From Thinopyrum elongatum (lineage: Eukaryota > Streptophyta > Magnoliopsida > Poales > Poaceae): a DNA stretch of 64,000 bases. The notes beneath the pieces were generated by a model. That model was not told the origin of the DNA and made no database searches. It was given only the letters and a program-made list of their open reading frames with translations. Both the position numbers and the translations under genes were made by a program. The stretch is taken from NCBI GenBank assembly GCA_011799875.1, contig CM022299.1, positions 36,352,755-36,416,754 of the forward strand. The letters are read 5' to 3'. Positions 46,345 through 57,258 of the stretch are shown one piece after another (the stretch's first letter is position 1; every line of letters starts with the position of its first letter).

Positions 46345-47240
46345 GAGCTAAATGACCCTGAAATTGAAAAGCACTTCAAATGAACTCTGAAGAGGTTGAA
46401 AGTTGGCATGGTATCATCATTTCACCCACATAGCATATGCTAAAAAGTTGAGAGGGTTACGGCAAAAACTGGATGCACTTCGTGTACAAAACGGGCAATC
46501 TCTTTCGAAGTATCAGGGTTTCATACGGAAACTCGTCTGTTACAAAGGGATTTCATTTTTTTGAACTTATTTGAACTCCAGACTTTTTGTGTGTTCAAAA
46601 TGCACCATTCAAATCCACATCATCAATTTTCAACCCTTTCTGACTTCATTTGTTATTTTTCATGCATTTACTGATTTTTTTGAGCTATATGACCCTGAAA
46701 TTGAAAAGCACTACAAATGAACTCTGAAAAGGTTGAAAGTTGGCATGGTATCATCATTTCACCCACATAGCATGTGCTAAAAAGTTGAGAGGGTTACGGC
46801 AAAAACTGGATGCACTTCATGTACAAAACGGACAATCTCTTTCGAAATATCAGGGTTTCATACGGAAACTCGTCTGTTACAAAGGGATTTCATTTTTTTG
46901 AACTTATTTGAACTCCAGACTTTTTGTGTGTTCAAAATACACCATTCAAAGCCACATCATCAATTTTCAATCTTTTGTGACTTCATTTGTTATTTTTCAT
47001 GCATTTACTGATTTTTTTGAGTTATATGACCCTGAAATTGAAAAGCACTTCAAATGAACTCTGAAGAGGTTGAAAATTGGCATGGTATCATCATTTCAGC
47101 CACATAGCATGTGCTAAAAAGTTGAGAGGGTTATGGCAAAAACTTGATGCACTTCGTGTACAAAACAAACAATCTCTTTCGAAGTATCAGGGTTTCATAC
47201 GGAAACTCGTCTGTTACAAAAGGCATTTCATTTTTTCACA
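46345..47240. repeat. 337-bp tandem repeat, 2.7 copies
   Basis: Units start GAG(C/T)TA..ATGACCCTGAAATTG at 46345, 46682 and 47019, exactly 337 bp apart. The third stops near 47240, just past the tnp2 stop codon. Adjacent copies are nearly identical. It lies in the region downstream of tnp2. Confidence 0.93.
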
Positions 47241-47301
47241 TGTAACTGCAGTGATATTCTAGATCAAAGGCATCATCATAATAGTTGTGGAGAGAAAGTC
47301 T

Positions 47302-50300
47302 TCACTTTTTCTTCGCTTGTGTCCTTTGCTTATTGCGCCGTAACCATGGATATTCTTCATCGTTTAACAGGGTGCTTGGGTCAGCCTTGACTTTGAAGGG
47401 AGGAATTTCATGAAACATTTCATAATCTTCAGACATGTCTGTCTTGCCCTCCAATCCCATGATGTCTCTTTTTCGTGAAAGAACTATGTGGCGCTTTGGC
47501 TCATCGTATGATGTATTCGCTTCCTTATCTTTTCTTTTTCTTGGTTTGGTAGACATGCCCTTCACATAGAAAACCTGCGCCACAGCATTGGCTAGGACGA
47601 ATGGTTCGTCTGTGTACCCAAGATTGTTCAGATCCACTGTTGTCATTCCGTACTGTGGATCTACCTGTACCCCGCCTCCTGACAGATTGACCCATTTGCA
47701 CTGAAACAAAGGGACCTTAAAATCATGTCCGTAGTCAAGTTCCCATATGTCCACTATGTAACCATAATATGTGTCATTTCCCCTCTTGGTTGCTGCATCA
47801 AAGCGGACACCGCTGTTTTGGTTGGTGCTCTTTTGATCTTGGGCGATCGTGTAAAATGTATTCCCATTTATCTCGTATCCTTTGTAAGTCAATACAGTCG
47901 AAGATGGTCCCCTGGATAACGAGTACAACTCATCAGAAACAGTGTTGTCACCTCTGAGACGTGTTTCCAACCAACTGCCGAAAGTCCTGATGTGTTCACA
48001 TGTAATCCAGTCGTCACACTGCTCTAGGTGTTTGGAGCGCAGAATGTTCTTGTGTTCATCGACATACGGGGTCACCAAGGTAGAGTTCTGTTGAACTGTG
48101 TAGTGTGCTTGAGACCAAGAATGCCCGTCCCTACATATTATTGAGTCCCCTCCTAGCGTGCCTTTTCCAGTCAGTCTCCCCTCATACCGCGATTGAGGGA
48201 GACCAATCTTCTTAAGGCCAGGAATGAAGTCAACACAAAACCCAATGACATCCTCTGCTTGATGGCCCATGGAGATGATTCCTTCTGGCCTAGCGCAGTT
48301 ACGGACATATTTCTTTAGGACTCCCATGAACCTCTCAAAGGGGAACATATTGTGTAGAAATACAGGGCCCAGAATGACAATCTCGTCTACTAGATGAACT
48401 AGGACATGCGTCATGATATTGAAGAAGGATGGTGGGAACACCAGCTCGAAACTGACAAGACATTGCGCCACATCACTCCTTAGCCTTGGTAGGATTTTTG
48501 GATCGATCACCTTCTAAGAGATTGCATTGAGGAATGCACATAGCTTCACAATGGCTAATCGAACATTTTCCGGTAGAAGCCCCCTCAATGCAACCGGAAG
48601 CAGTTGCGTCATAATCACGTGGCAGTCATGAGACTTTAGGTTCTGAAACTTTTTCTCTGCCATATTTATTATTCCCTTTATATTCGACGAGAAGCCAGAC
48701 GGGACCTTCATACTGAGCAGGCATTCAAAGAAGATTTCCTTCTCTTCTTTGGTAAGAGCGTAGCTGGCAGGACCTTCATACTGCTTTGGAGGCATGCCGT
48801 CTTTTCGTGCAAATGTTGCAGGTCCTCCCGTGCCTTCGGTGTATCTTTTGTCTTCCCATACACGCCCAAGAAGCCTAGCAGGTTCACGCAAAGGTTCTTT
48901 GTCACGTGCATCACGTCGATTGAAGAGCGGACCTCTAGGTCTTTCCAGTAGGGTAGGTCCCAAAATATAGATTTCTTCTTCCACATGGGTGCGCGTTCCT
49001 CAGCGTCATTCGGAACAAATAGTCCGCCGGGACCCTTTCCAAAGATTACGTGTAAATCATTGACCATAGCAAGTACGTGATCACCGGTACGCATGGCGGG
49101 CTTCTTTCGGTGATCTACCTCGCCTTTGAAATGCTTGCCTTTCTTTCGACATTGATGGTTGGTCGGAAGAAATCGACGATGCCCGAGATACACATTCTTC
49201 CTGCATTTGTCTAGGTATATATACTTTCGGTGTCAGCTAAACAGTGCGTGCATGCGTGGTATCCCTTGTTTGTCTGTCCTGAAAGGTTACTAAGAGCAGG
49301 CCAATCATTGATGGTTACAAACAGCAACGCATGCAGGTCAAATTCCTCCTGTCTGTGCTCATCACACGCACGTACACCGTTTCCAATCCACAACTGTAAA
49401 AGTTCTTCAACTAATGGCCTTAGGTACACATCAATGTTGTTGCCTGGTTGCTTAGGGCCTTGGATGAGTACTGACATCATAATGAACTTCTGCTTCATGC
49501 ATAGCCAAGGAGGAAGGTTATAGATACATAGAGTCACGGGCCAGGTGCTGTGATTGCTGCTCTGCTCCCCAAAAGGATTAATGCCATCCGCGCTTAAACC
49601 AAACCATACGTTCCTTGTGTCACCTGCAAACTCCTTCCAGTACTTTCTCTCAATTTTTCTCCACTTCGACCCGTTAGCGGGTGCTCTCAACTTCCCGTCT
49701 TTCTTACGGTCCTCTGTGTGCCATCGCATCAATTTGGCATGCTCTTTGTTTCTGAACAGACGTTTCAACCGTGGTATTATAGGAGCATACCACATCACCT
49801 TCGCAGGAACCCTCTTCCTGGGGTGCTCGCCGTCAACATCACCAGGGTCATCTCGTCTGATCTTATACCGCAATGCACCGCATACCGGGCATGCGTTCAA
49901 ATCCTCGTATGCACCGCAGTAGAGGATGCAGTCATTAGGGCATGCATGTATCTTCTGCACCTCCAATCCTAGAGGGCATACGACCTTCTTTGCTGCATAC
50001 ATACTGTCGGGCAATTCGTTATCCTTTGGAAGCTTCTTCTTCAATATTTTCAGTACCTTCTCAAATCCTTTGTCAGGCACAACATTCTCTGCCTTCCACT
50101 GCAGCAATTCCAGTATGGTACCGAGCTTTATGTTGCCATCTTCGCAATTGGGGTACAACCCTTTTTTGTGATCCTCTAACATGCGATCCAACTTCAGCTT
50201 CTCCTTTTCACTTTCGCACTGTCTCTTTGCATCAACAATGACCCGGCGGAGATCATCATCGGGCACATCGTCTGGTTCCTCTTGATCTTGAGCTTCCCCC

Positions 50301-50605
50301 ATTGCAGCATCACCGTATTCAGGGGGCACATAGCTGTCATCATCCTCTTCTTCTTCGCTGTCTTCCATCATAACCCCTCTTTCTCCGTGCCTGGTCCAAA
50401 CATTATAGTGTGGCATGAAACCCTTATAAAGCAGGTGGGTGTGAAGGATTTTCCGGTCAGAGTAAGACTTCGTATTCCCACATATAGGGCATGGACAACA
50501 CATAAAACCATTCTGCTTGTTTGCCTCAGCCACTTCGAGAAAATTATGCACGCCCTTAATGTACTCGGAGGTGCGTCTGTCACCGTACATCCATTGCCGG
50601 TTCAT
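47302..50605 (-). pseudogene. CACTA tnp2 transposase, three lesions
   Basis: Nearly full-length tnp2-type transposase, about 1,100 codons, apparently intronless. From ATG 50605 it begins MNRQWMYGDRRTSEYIKGV (Transpos_assoc domain with Cys motifs CPCPICG, residues 1-80) and has an acidic linker. The Transposase_21 core runs roughly from residue 200 to 600 (VWFGLSADGINPFGEQSSNHS), and DUF4218- and DUF4216-like parts follow (FPFERFMGVLKKYVRN; PLFQCKWVNLSGGGVQVDPQ). The enzyme cuts and joins element ends. Breaks: an extra TA near 49217-49222 (frameshift with stop at 49211-49213), a missing base near 48800, and TAG at 48514-48516 in place of a likely CAG. All else reads through, so inactivation is recent. 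Start chosen at the first ATG matching family form. Confidence 0.9.
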
Positions 50606-50803
50606 CTGCGGAAACCTAGACAAATCTTGAGGAAAATGGAGCTTGGAGGTCGAGCTTGGAGAGAAGAAAGCTTAAGTAGTGTGGCTTGGGCATTTCATCG
50701 AACACCTCATGTGCATAGGAGGTGAGCTAGAGCACCACAAAGCCCTCCCCTAGCCGGCCAGAAAAAACAGAGCAGTGGAGTGCTCTGCTTGCGGGCGAGG
50801 GGG

Positions 50804-50812
50804 TATATATAG
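50804..50812 (-). promoter_or_regulatory. TATA box for tnp2
   Basis: CTATATATA on the minus strand, about 200 bp before the tnp2 ATG and just inside the subterminal repeats. Confidence 0.6.
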
Positions 50813-50814
50813 CC

Positions 50815-51188
50815 ACCTCATTGGTCCCGGTTGGTGGCTGGAACCGGGACCAAAGGGTCCTTTGGTCCCGGTTCCAGCCACCAACCGGGACCACCTCATT
50901 GGTCCCGGTTGGTGGCTGGAACCGGGACCAAAGGACATCCTTTGGTCCCGGTTCCAGCCACCAACCGGGACCAATGGATGTGGGCCAGGAGCGAGGCCCA
51001 TTGGTCCCGGTTCGTGTCTGGAACCGGGACCAAAGGGTCCAGACAAACCGGACCAATGCCCCCACGAGGCCCGCCCGGCCCCCTGGGCGCACGAACCGGG
51101 ACGTATGCCCCCATGGGTCCCGGTTCATTACTGAACCGGGACTAATGGGCTGGCCAGGCCTGGACCAAAGCCCTGTTTTCTACTGGTG
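50815..51188 (-). repeat. CACTA subterminal repeats and right terminal repeat
   Basis: At least eight GGTCCCGGTT or AACCGGGACC words alternate in orientation, making large palindromes such as TTGGTCCCGGTT...AACCGGGACCAA around 50819-50975. They end in TTTTCTACTGGTG at 51188. Overlapping ORFs on both strands come from the palindromes. Confidence 0.9.
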
Positions 51189-51946
51189 TAGGCTCATGAG
51201 TTTGGGAAAAAAGACAAACTGTCTTTATACTTGTTACAATGGTATAGCACTAGGAAGTATCACGTACAAAATATATGCCGGTATGCTTGTAATTAAAGAA
51301 AACATGGGATATTTTCCGATATATTCTGGGGAGATATTTGAAATTTACCGTCAGAAATACTTGAGGCAACAAAAGCTATATCAAATCTAACTTCCATATC
51401 TCTGATCTACGGCGGCGGAGCTCAATCTACATGTAGGGGATGTGTTTATGAGTCTGGAGGAGTGGAGGTCCTTGTATTCACCTGCAGCGGCCAGTCGTCC
51501 TATGATCCGATCGATCCAGGGACCGAGGGGCGAGGGATCAGACTCCTGGATAGAACACCTTCGACCGAGGGATCAGACTCCATACCATCTTGGATCGATC
51601 GGATCCAGGGACCGAGGGATCAGACTCCAACACAGGGGAAGTGAACACCTTGGATCAAAGGACCTTTCCTGTAGGCTGTAGCGATCGAGACACCGACGAG
51701 TAGGAGGACTAGAGGAGGAGGAGGAGGAGATCGATCCCCGATCCCGTTTCAGTGCTGGTCGCTCGATGGCTCGATCCTCGATGCCCTGGTCGCTTCGACT
51801 CTAGCAGTCCAGCCCACTCCAGCACCCAGCAGCCCAAAGCGCATAAGTTTTTTTTAATACTAAGCCTTTGTAAAACAATTGGGGCCCCTCAGAATTTTGG
51901 GCCCTGTGCGGGCCGCACTTTTTACACCACTATGGGCCCGACCCTG

Positions 51947-51954
51947 ACCTCTCC
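51947..51954. repeat. hAT target duplication ACCTCTCC, right copy
   Basis: Follows the ACCCTG end of the hAT element and equals 31072-31079. Confidence 0.88.
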
Positions 51955-52500
51955 TTCTGCCTTTCCCTCCCACCGTCGCCGGAGGACGCCGCCGGCAAAG
52001 CTAGTGCGGCTGACGGCGGCGGCGGGTCCCTGCTTGTGGCTATTCTTCCCGAGGTCATGAGGACCCAAAGAGATCGAATCCATCCCATGGTCACTAGTGA
52101 AAGCCAGATTTTCAATCGGCCAGACGTGCATGCGTCGCTAGTCAAGGAATCGATCAAGGTGCCTATGTGCTTGGTTGAGCCTAGCACGTACACGCTGAGT
52201 TCTCATCGACGGCGACGGAGACGGCTTTCAGCGGTACTTCCATGGCTGCTGGTGGCTGCCAGGCCGGCTATGGGGTCGGCCCGGCCGGATCCTGTGACAG
52301 CTGTCCGTGGCCTTCATCCTTCCAGCTCGTACGACTCCGCGCTTGATGCAGCGGCCGTCACTGGTGTGGCTGTTACGCCCAGATCTGATGCGCCGCTGCC
52401 TGTTGGGCTCCGCTCACGGTTGGGCCATCTCGCCCGGCGGCGGCCTCGATGTGGATCGCGGTGGCCATTGAAAGATCTTCACGAGGGTTTCTCCTTTTAG
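51955..52500 (+). pseudogene. 3' part of the ORF split by the hAT insertion
   Basis: After the target duplication, 181 codons run open to TAG at 52498-52500, in register with 30975-31079. The first about 80 codons (EVMRTQRDRIHPMVTSESQ..., VPMCLVEPSTYTLSSH) have ordinary residue composition. After an Arg-rich run (about 52200) the composition becomes Ala/Pro/Arg-rich and may be untranslated or repeat sequence. No domain was recognised. Introns cannot be excluded. Confidence 0.45.
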
Positions 52501-53360
52501 ATCCGATGGTTGACATCACGATGAGATGTAAACTAAGGATATCGGCTTGACGCAGGATGATGGTGCAGCGGCAGCGGTCACGTACACATCGCATGTAGCT
52601 GCTGGGCTCGTGGAAAAGTGGTGGCGACAACACTTGAGTGACTTGATGGTGGTGTTACTCGGCACCCGGTCTCGAGCTCCGGGGTGAAAGCCTAGGTGAC
52701 CCGAGTTGGTTATACCTAGCAATGGCGACGTTTTTATGTCGTTACCTTGTTGAAGGCATTGCTCGGATATGCTCGGACTGATTCTTCAGGGTGAAAACCT
52801 AGATTCTGACCTTGAGTGGTTGGATCCTGTGACAACGCCTAATGAGTGTCGCTCCCTTTCTGAAGGCGTTGCTGTTGAAGAATCTCGTCGTTCGTTTGGT
52901 GTAATAAGATGGTTGGTACGGATATGGTCATTGATGTAGTTTACCAATTATGGATTTGATCGCTTTAGATTTTTTTTCCTCGCCCTACATATAGCTTTGG
53001 TCTTATATGACTTTGCTATTTATTGGCGTATTCTTGTAGGGTCAATAGCTCCCGTGCGACACCTTTCATGGGAATTGGAAGGAGTGAGACGTTGTTCGAC
53101 CGAATGGCCTTGGTGCGACACTTTTGAGCGAGTAAATAGCCCCGACACGACATGGCCCTTAAGCTGAACTGATGCCCTCATTAGCTGTTAGGGGCTGGAC
53201 CCACAACTTATCCATGTAAGCGCGGGACCCACCACTTGTCCAGTAAGCGCGGGACCCACCTCTTCGCAGCTAGAAGAGACGACCTCCCGTGCTCGTCCGC
53301 CCGCCGCCGCCATTGCTTCCCCTTTCCCCATTCTTCCTCTTCTCCGGCGACCTAGTGCAG
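52501..53360. other. No supported gene
   Basis: Moderately GC-rich sequence with GGTGAAA(G/A)CCTAG-type phrases (52680, 52790) that I associate with dispersed grass repeats without being able to name one. A duplicated GCGGGACCCACC lies near 53220-53260. Confidence 0.4.
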
Positions 53361-53470
53361 ATGTCCACCTCCTCCGCCACGCACTCAAAATGGCGTCAGT
53401 ATGGTCCAGTGCCGCTCACAAGGTGCCCTGACTGCCCACGCCCAAAGCTTCTGAAACGGTGGGTCAGTAG
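53361..53470 (+). pseudogene. GRF-type zinc finger gene fragment, N-terminus only
   Basis: ATG at 53361 begins MSTSSATHSKWRQYGPVPLT, then RCPDCPR with the first CxxC of a GRF-type zinc finger as found in many small grass proteins. After 36 codons it is cut by the TGTAACACCCC start of an LTR at 53471. The preceding CT/CG-rich 100 bp looks like a 5' UTR. The remainder, if any, is not in the window. Confidence 0.6.
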
Positions 53471-55065
53471 TGTAACACCCCAAGTGGTTAGCCACAGTAA
53501 TCCCCTTTTGATGATGCCATGTCATCATGATCAACAGTGCTTAATCATCATTAGTAACATATCCCTTTCCAAATTCAAATTCAAAGTGGAAATTCAAACT
53601 TAAGTGAAACTAAAAGTTAATCAGACTGGAAAACAAAAATGTGCATCATGTTGCAAATATTTCCATAGCATTTATAAAAATGATTGCAATATTTATTGGA
53701 ATTGTAAAAGGACTCAAACAACAAGAAACAGCAGCAGAGTAGCACTATTTAATCATTTTTCAATTAAATAAAATCCAAACAAAAAGATATGGACACCAAA
53801 CCAATTTCTAACAGTGACAAATATTGCACTGCAAATATTGGACTAAGTTACATATTTTGCAAAACTTATTTGGTGGCTAAACTAAATTGCAAAGCAGAAA
53901 AGAAAATCGAAAACAAAACAGAAAAAGAAAAACAAAAGAAAACGAAAAGGAAAGAATCCCCCCCCCCCCAACTGGGCCTCGGCCCAGCAAGCCATCGGGC
54001 CGCCAGGCCGGCCCAGTCACCCACGTATAACCCCCCCGGTCCGGTCCACCACCGAACCCTAGCGCTCGTTCCCCCCTCCCACGCGCGCGCTGGATCTGGA
54101 TCGGCCTCGAGCCAATCCTACCTCGTCCGTCCCCGCCGGCCATCGCCGCACGGCGCCCGCCCCGACCACCGCATCGCGTCGCCCCTCGGCGCTCGCCTGA
54201 CGCCGCGCCCCGTCGCCACCACCACCTCGCCGGAACCCTACGCCGCCTCGACCTCGTCTTCGTCCACCGTCGCACGTCGCCGGCGCTCGTCCCCGACGCC
54301 TTCCGCTGTCGTCCCCGTCCCCTCCTCACCGGCCATCACCGAGCCTCGCCGACCCCCGTTCCCCAGCAATGCTGGTGAGGCATCGGCCTCCGCCTCTCCC
54401 CTTCTCCTCTCTGCCCTCGCACCGCACACACCGACCACCGCCTCTGCTCTCGCCCCGCGCATCGCGCTCGGTCACTGCCGCCCACCGCGCACGCCCGCTC
54501 GCGCCCCTGACTCCGCTCGCCGCGCCCTGGACCGCGCCCGGCCACGCCTGCTCGGCTCCCTGTGCTGCCTGCCGCTGCTGCTGCGCGTACACGCGCCGCG
54601 CTCCGTGTCGCCGCCCGTGCGCGCCCTGGCTCCGCGGCTCGCGCCCTCGCACGGCCGCCGCCCGTGCCCTTCCCCGCTCGTGCTTCGCCGCTCGTGGCCT
54701 CGCCCGTAGCCGCGCCACCGCGGCCTGCGCCCACCTGGCCGGCGCCGTGGCCTCGCCGTTCCCGGCGTCGGGCGACGCCGCGCCCGCACCCGTCGCCCAC
54801 GCCCGTGAACGCCCCTGGGCCACTAAGCGTGGGCCCAAACCCCCTGGCCCTATGACATGTGGGGCCCAGCCCCCTGAAACGTTTTAAATAGAAGTAAAAG
54901 TAAAAATGAATTAATAAAATAATCAATTAATTAGTGAATTAATTAAGTTAATTAACTCTGATTAAGTTAATCTAATTAATTAGTTAGTTTCATTAAACAG
55001 TTATTAAATTAACTAAACCATAATTAAACTAATCAGACGCTGACAGGTGGGGCCCACATGTCAGG

Positions 55066-55124
55066 TTGACCCAGTCAACTGCACTGTTGACTGCTGACGT
55101 CATGCTGATGTCATGATGACGTCA
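55066..55124. promoter_or_regulatory. W-box and TGACGTCA cluster
   Basis: Three W-box cores (TTGACC 55066, inverted AGTCAA 55073, TTGACT 55087) are followed by TGACGTCA, TGATGTCA and TGACGTCA at 55095, 55106 and 55117, spaced exactly 11 bp. These are known WRKY and TGA-bZIP binding motifs. Function in this element is inferred. Confidence 0.6.
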
Positions 55125-56863
55125 TCATACACTGTTTCGGATAATGTTGAATTTAAATAAATAATTAAATTTCAGAAATTATTAAAAACTTTAGAAAATC
55201 ATATAAAATAATCCGTAGCTCAGATCTAAAAACTTTGTACATGAAAGTTGCTCAGAATTTCGAGACGAATCCGAATGCGCGGTCCGTTCGTCCGTCACGC
55301 GTCCCTAGCTACCCGAACATGGAACCGTTCCCCTCCGGTCATCTGTCTGACAACTGTCCGGAACCGGGAAAACAATCCCGGATGGATTCCCCTTCCTCGT
55401 TGTCGTGCAACCATACGTTAAGGCACACCCGGCACTGCGTATTGTCGTGTCATGCTCTTGTTTGCTTTATATTTACTGTTTTCTCCCCCTCTTCTCTCTC
55501 GTTAGACCCCGACGCAGTTCCCGGTACCGACGCAGCTCCGGAGCCCAGCGCCACCGTTGACGACCTTGCCTTTGCCGCAAAGCAACCAGGCAAGCCCCCC
55601 CCCCCTTGAGCATACCGATATCGCCCATTCTATTTTCTCATGCTTGCATTAGAATTGTTGCTGCTGCTGCTTTACCTATTCTGATGCATAGCCTGTTTAT
55701 TGTAACCTGCTGTTGATAATTACCTGCATAACCTAGACTGCTTAGTATATGCTGGGTAGAGACCTATCAGTGACCCCACTAGTCCCGACTGCCCCGCTGG
55801 ATTATCAGAAGACCTGATCAACGAGATTGAAGACCAGGCCCCGACACCGCACTTCACCCCCTTAGTTGTAACGACACTGCAGCGTTACTATCGAGTGCCG
55901 AGGGTGATACCTCGTGTAGCACTTCAGATGTTAACCCTGTAGAGTAGCTATTTGGTCATGGTCATCGAGGGTGATTCCTCCTTCACCAATTCCGATAATG
56001 ACGCGGTCGTGCAACACATCAAGTGTGAACCCATCGAGGGTGAATCCTCCTACGTTCACCTTGACAGTTACATCGAGTGGGTATCCACCGAGGGTGATAC
56101 CTCGGATTTCCTTGATGTTATGGACACACGGCTACTGTGACTTTACCCCTGCACCCTGTTAGAAACGGGTCAGCCCCGAGGGTGACCCGAGGGAGTTACT
56201 TTAACAGCAGGACTGGAGGGACAGGCGGTACCGCCCAGTAGAGGTGGACCTGAGTTCCCGACAGTCTTTTGTGAGACGGGTTGACCTGGATGGTGCCCGA
56301 GTGAGAATACGAGGCGTGGCCGGGCAATCTTGGCTCTTGCCGCAAGTCCTCGAGACGGGGCGACGGGGTCACATCGATCGTGAGTCTCTGCTCGTTACCG
56401 CACTCCCAAGGTACTAACGATTTGGATATTTGATTCGAGTGGGCCTCTGGGCAAAGTATGGGCGTTCTGCATCGTATGCATCAGCCGAAAGCTCTGTCAG
56501 ACGTCCAGTTCAGCAGTGCAGCATGGAGTGATTGGCGCCATTCACGACAGAGGTGGTGCTTGGATCTGAGCCATGTGCGCAATGACCCGGAGGGCGAGGG
56601 GCGATGGCCCAAGACCCCCTTGCTCTTAGGATGTAGACCGGCGGAGACCTCTCTGCTGAGCTCTAGGTAGGGTTGCGGTGTATCGTTTGGCCGAGGCTGG
56701 GCATGACCCGGAAAAGTGTGTCCCGCCGGAGTTAAGCGAGCGTGTTGGGTAAGTTGGTGCACCCCTGCAGGGAAGAACTAATCTATGCATAGCCGGATCC
56801 TCGGTAACGGACACTCGGAGTTGTATCCTGATTGATACAATTAGAACTGGATACTTGGATACT

Positions 56864-56985
56864 ATGGCTCTGGGATTGCTTCTCGCAGGGAGTCGAGAAG
56901 GGATCTCAGGACGAGGTTGATGACAGTATGGCTCTGGGATTACTTTCTCGCAGGGAGTCGAGAAAGGATCTCTGGGTGAGGTTGA
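56864..56985 (+). repeat. Two-copy tandem repeat with TTCTCG/CGAGAA hairpins
   Basis: Two about 61-bp units begin TATGGCTCTGGGATT. Each contains TTCTCGCAGGGAGTCGAGAA, a small stem-loop. They lie in element E. Confidence 0.85.
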
Positions 56986-57258
56986 TATCATTACTGCTAC
57001 ATTATATTGTACTGTCCTACTCTCTTCTATTGCTGCAAGACCGCTAAAGATGCTAGTCTTCGATAGGACTAGGCCTTCTCTCTATTCTGGCATTTCTGCA
57101 GCCCAGTCCACATATACAGCCTCTCTTTGAAAATGTTGCATATGTAGTGTAGATCCTTGCTTGCTGAGTACTTCTGAGTACTCACGGTTGCTTTGTTTTC
57201 CTTTTCTCCCCATATCAGTTTGTCGTGACCAGAGGACGGAGCCCCCCTGAGACAGATG

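Larger units (their letters stand above)
31558..51188 (-). mobile_element. CACTA (En/Spm) transposon, 19.6 kb, with nested Copia
   Basis: The left end is CACTAGTAGAAAA (31558) and the right end TTTTCTACTGGTG (to 51188), imperfect inverted repeats. TAG is duplicated on both sides (31555-31557, 51189-51191), the 3-bp CACTA signature. Both genes read on the minus strand, so the 5' end is at the right: tnp2 first (50605-47302), then the TnpA-like/Ulp1 gene (35988-32155). Between them are minisatellites and the truncated Copia B2 (36511-43603). Without B2 the element is about 12.5 kb. Confidence 0.93.
31080..51946. mobile_element. Non-autonomous hAT-like element, split by a CACTA element
   Basis: Ends are CAGGCCCGGGCC on the left and GGGCCCGACCCTG on the right (reverse complement CAGGGTCGGGCCC), imperfect inverted repeats with the CAGG start usual for hAT. 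Subterminal parts share GGGCCC...GTGCG and A/T-rich words. ACCTCTCC flanks both ends. Without the CACTA (31558-51188) the element is about 1.24 kb, with no transposase ORF, so it needs help in trans. Its right half has short repeats of GGGACCGAGGGATCAGACTC around 51500-51625. Confidence 0.8.
53471..57258 (+). mobile_element. LTR-type retrotransposon sequence E
   Basis: Starts TGTAACACCCCAAGTGG, a common Gypsy LTR start, and runs uninterrupted to the Copia C insertion. It contains an A-rich section (53890-53960), a very GC-rich section (53970-54830), an AT-rich section, a regulatory cluster (55066-55124), AG/CT-balanced sequence with short repeats, and TATCAGTTTGTCGTGACCAG near the end. It may be a long LTR or an LTR plus internal region; no polyprotein is seen. 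The large ORFs on both strands at 53789-54926 follow from GC richness. Confidence 0.55.

Noticed and set aside
46345..47240. CRISPR-like regular repeats
   Set aside because: Three 337-bp units without unique spacers in a eukaryotic transposon; a plain tandem repeat.
50727..51390. Overlapping ORFs with NRDQ/GPGSSHQPG repeats
   Set aside because: By-products of the palindromic CACTA subterminal repeats, appearing on both strands.
53789..54926. Several long ORFs (up to 306 codons) on both strands
   Set aside because: All three frames on both strands stay open only because the LTR region is extremely GC-rich; translations are Arg/Ala/Pro-rich with no conserved motif.
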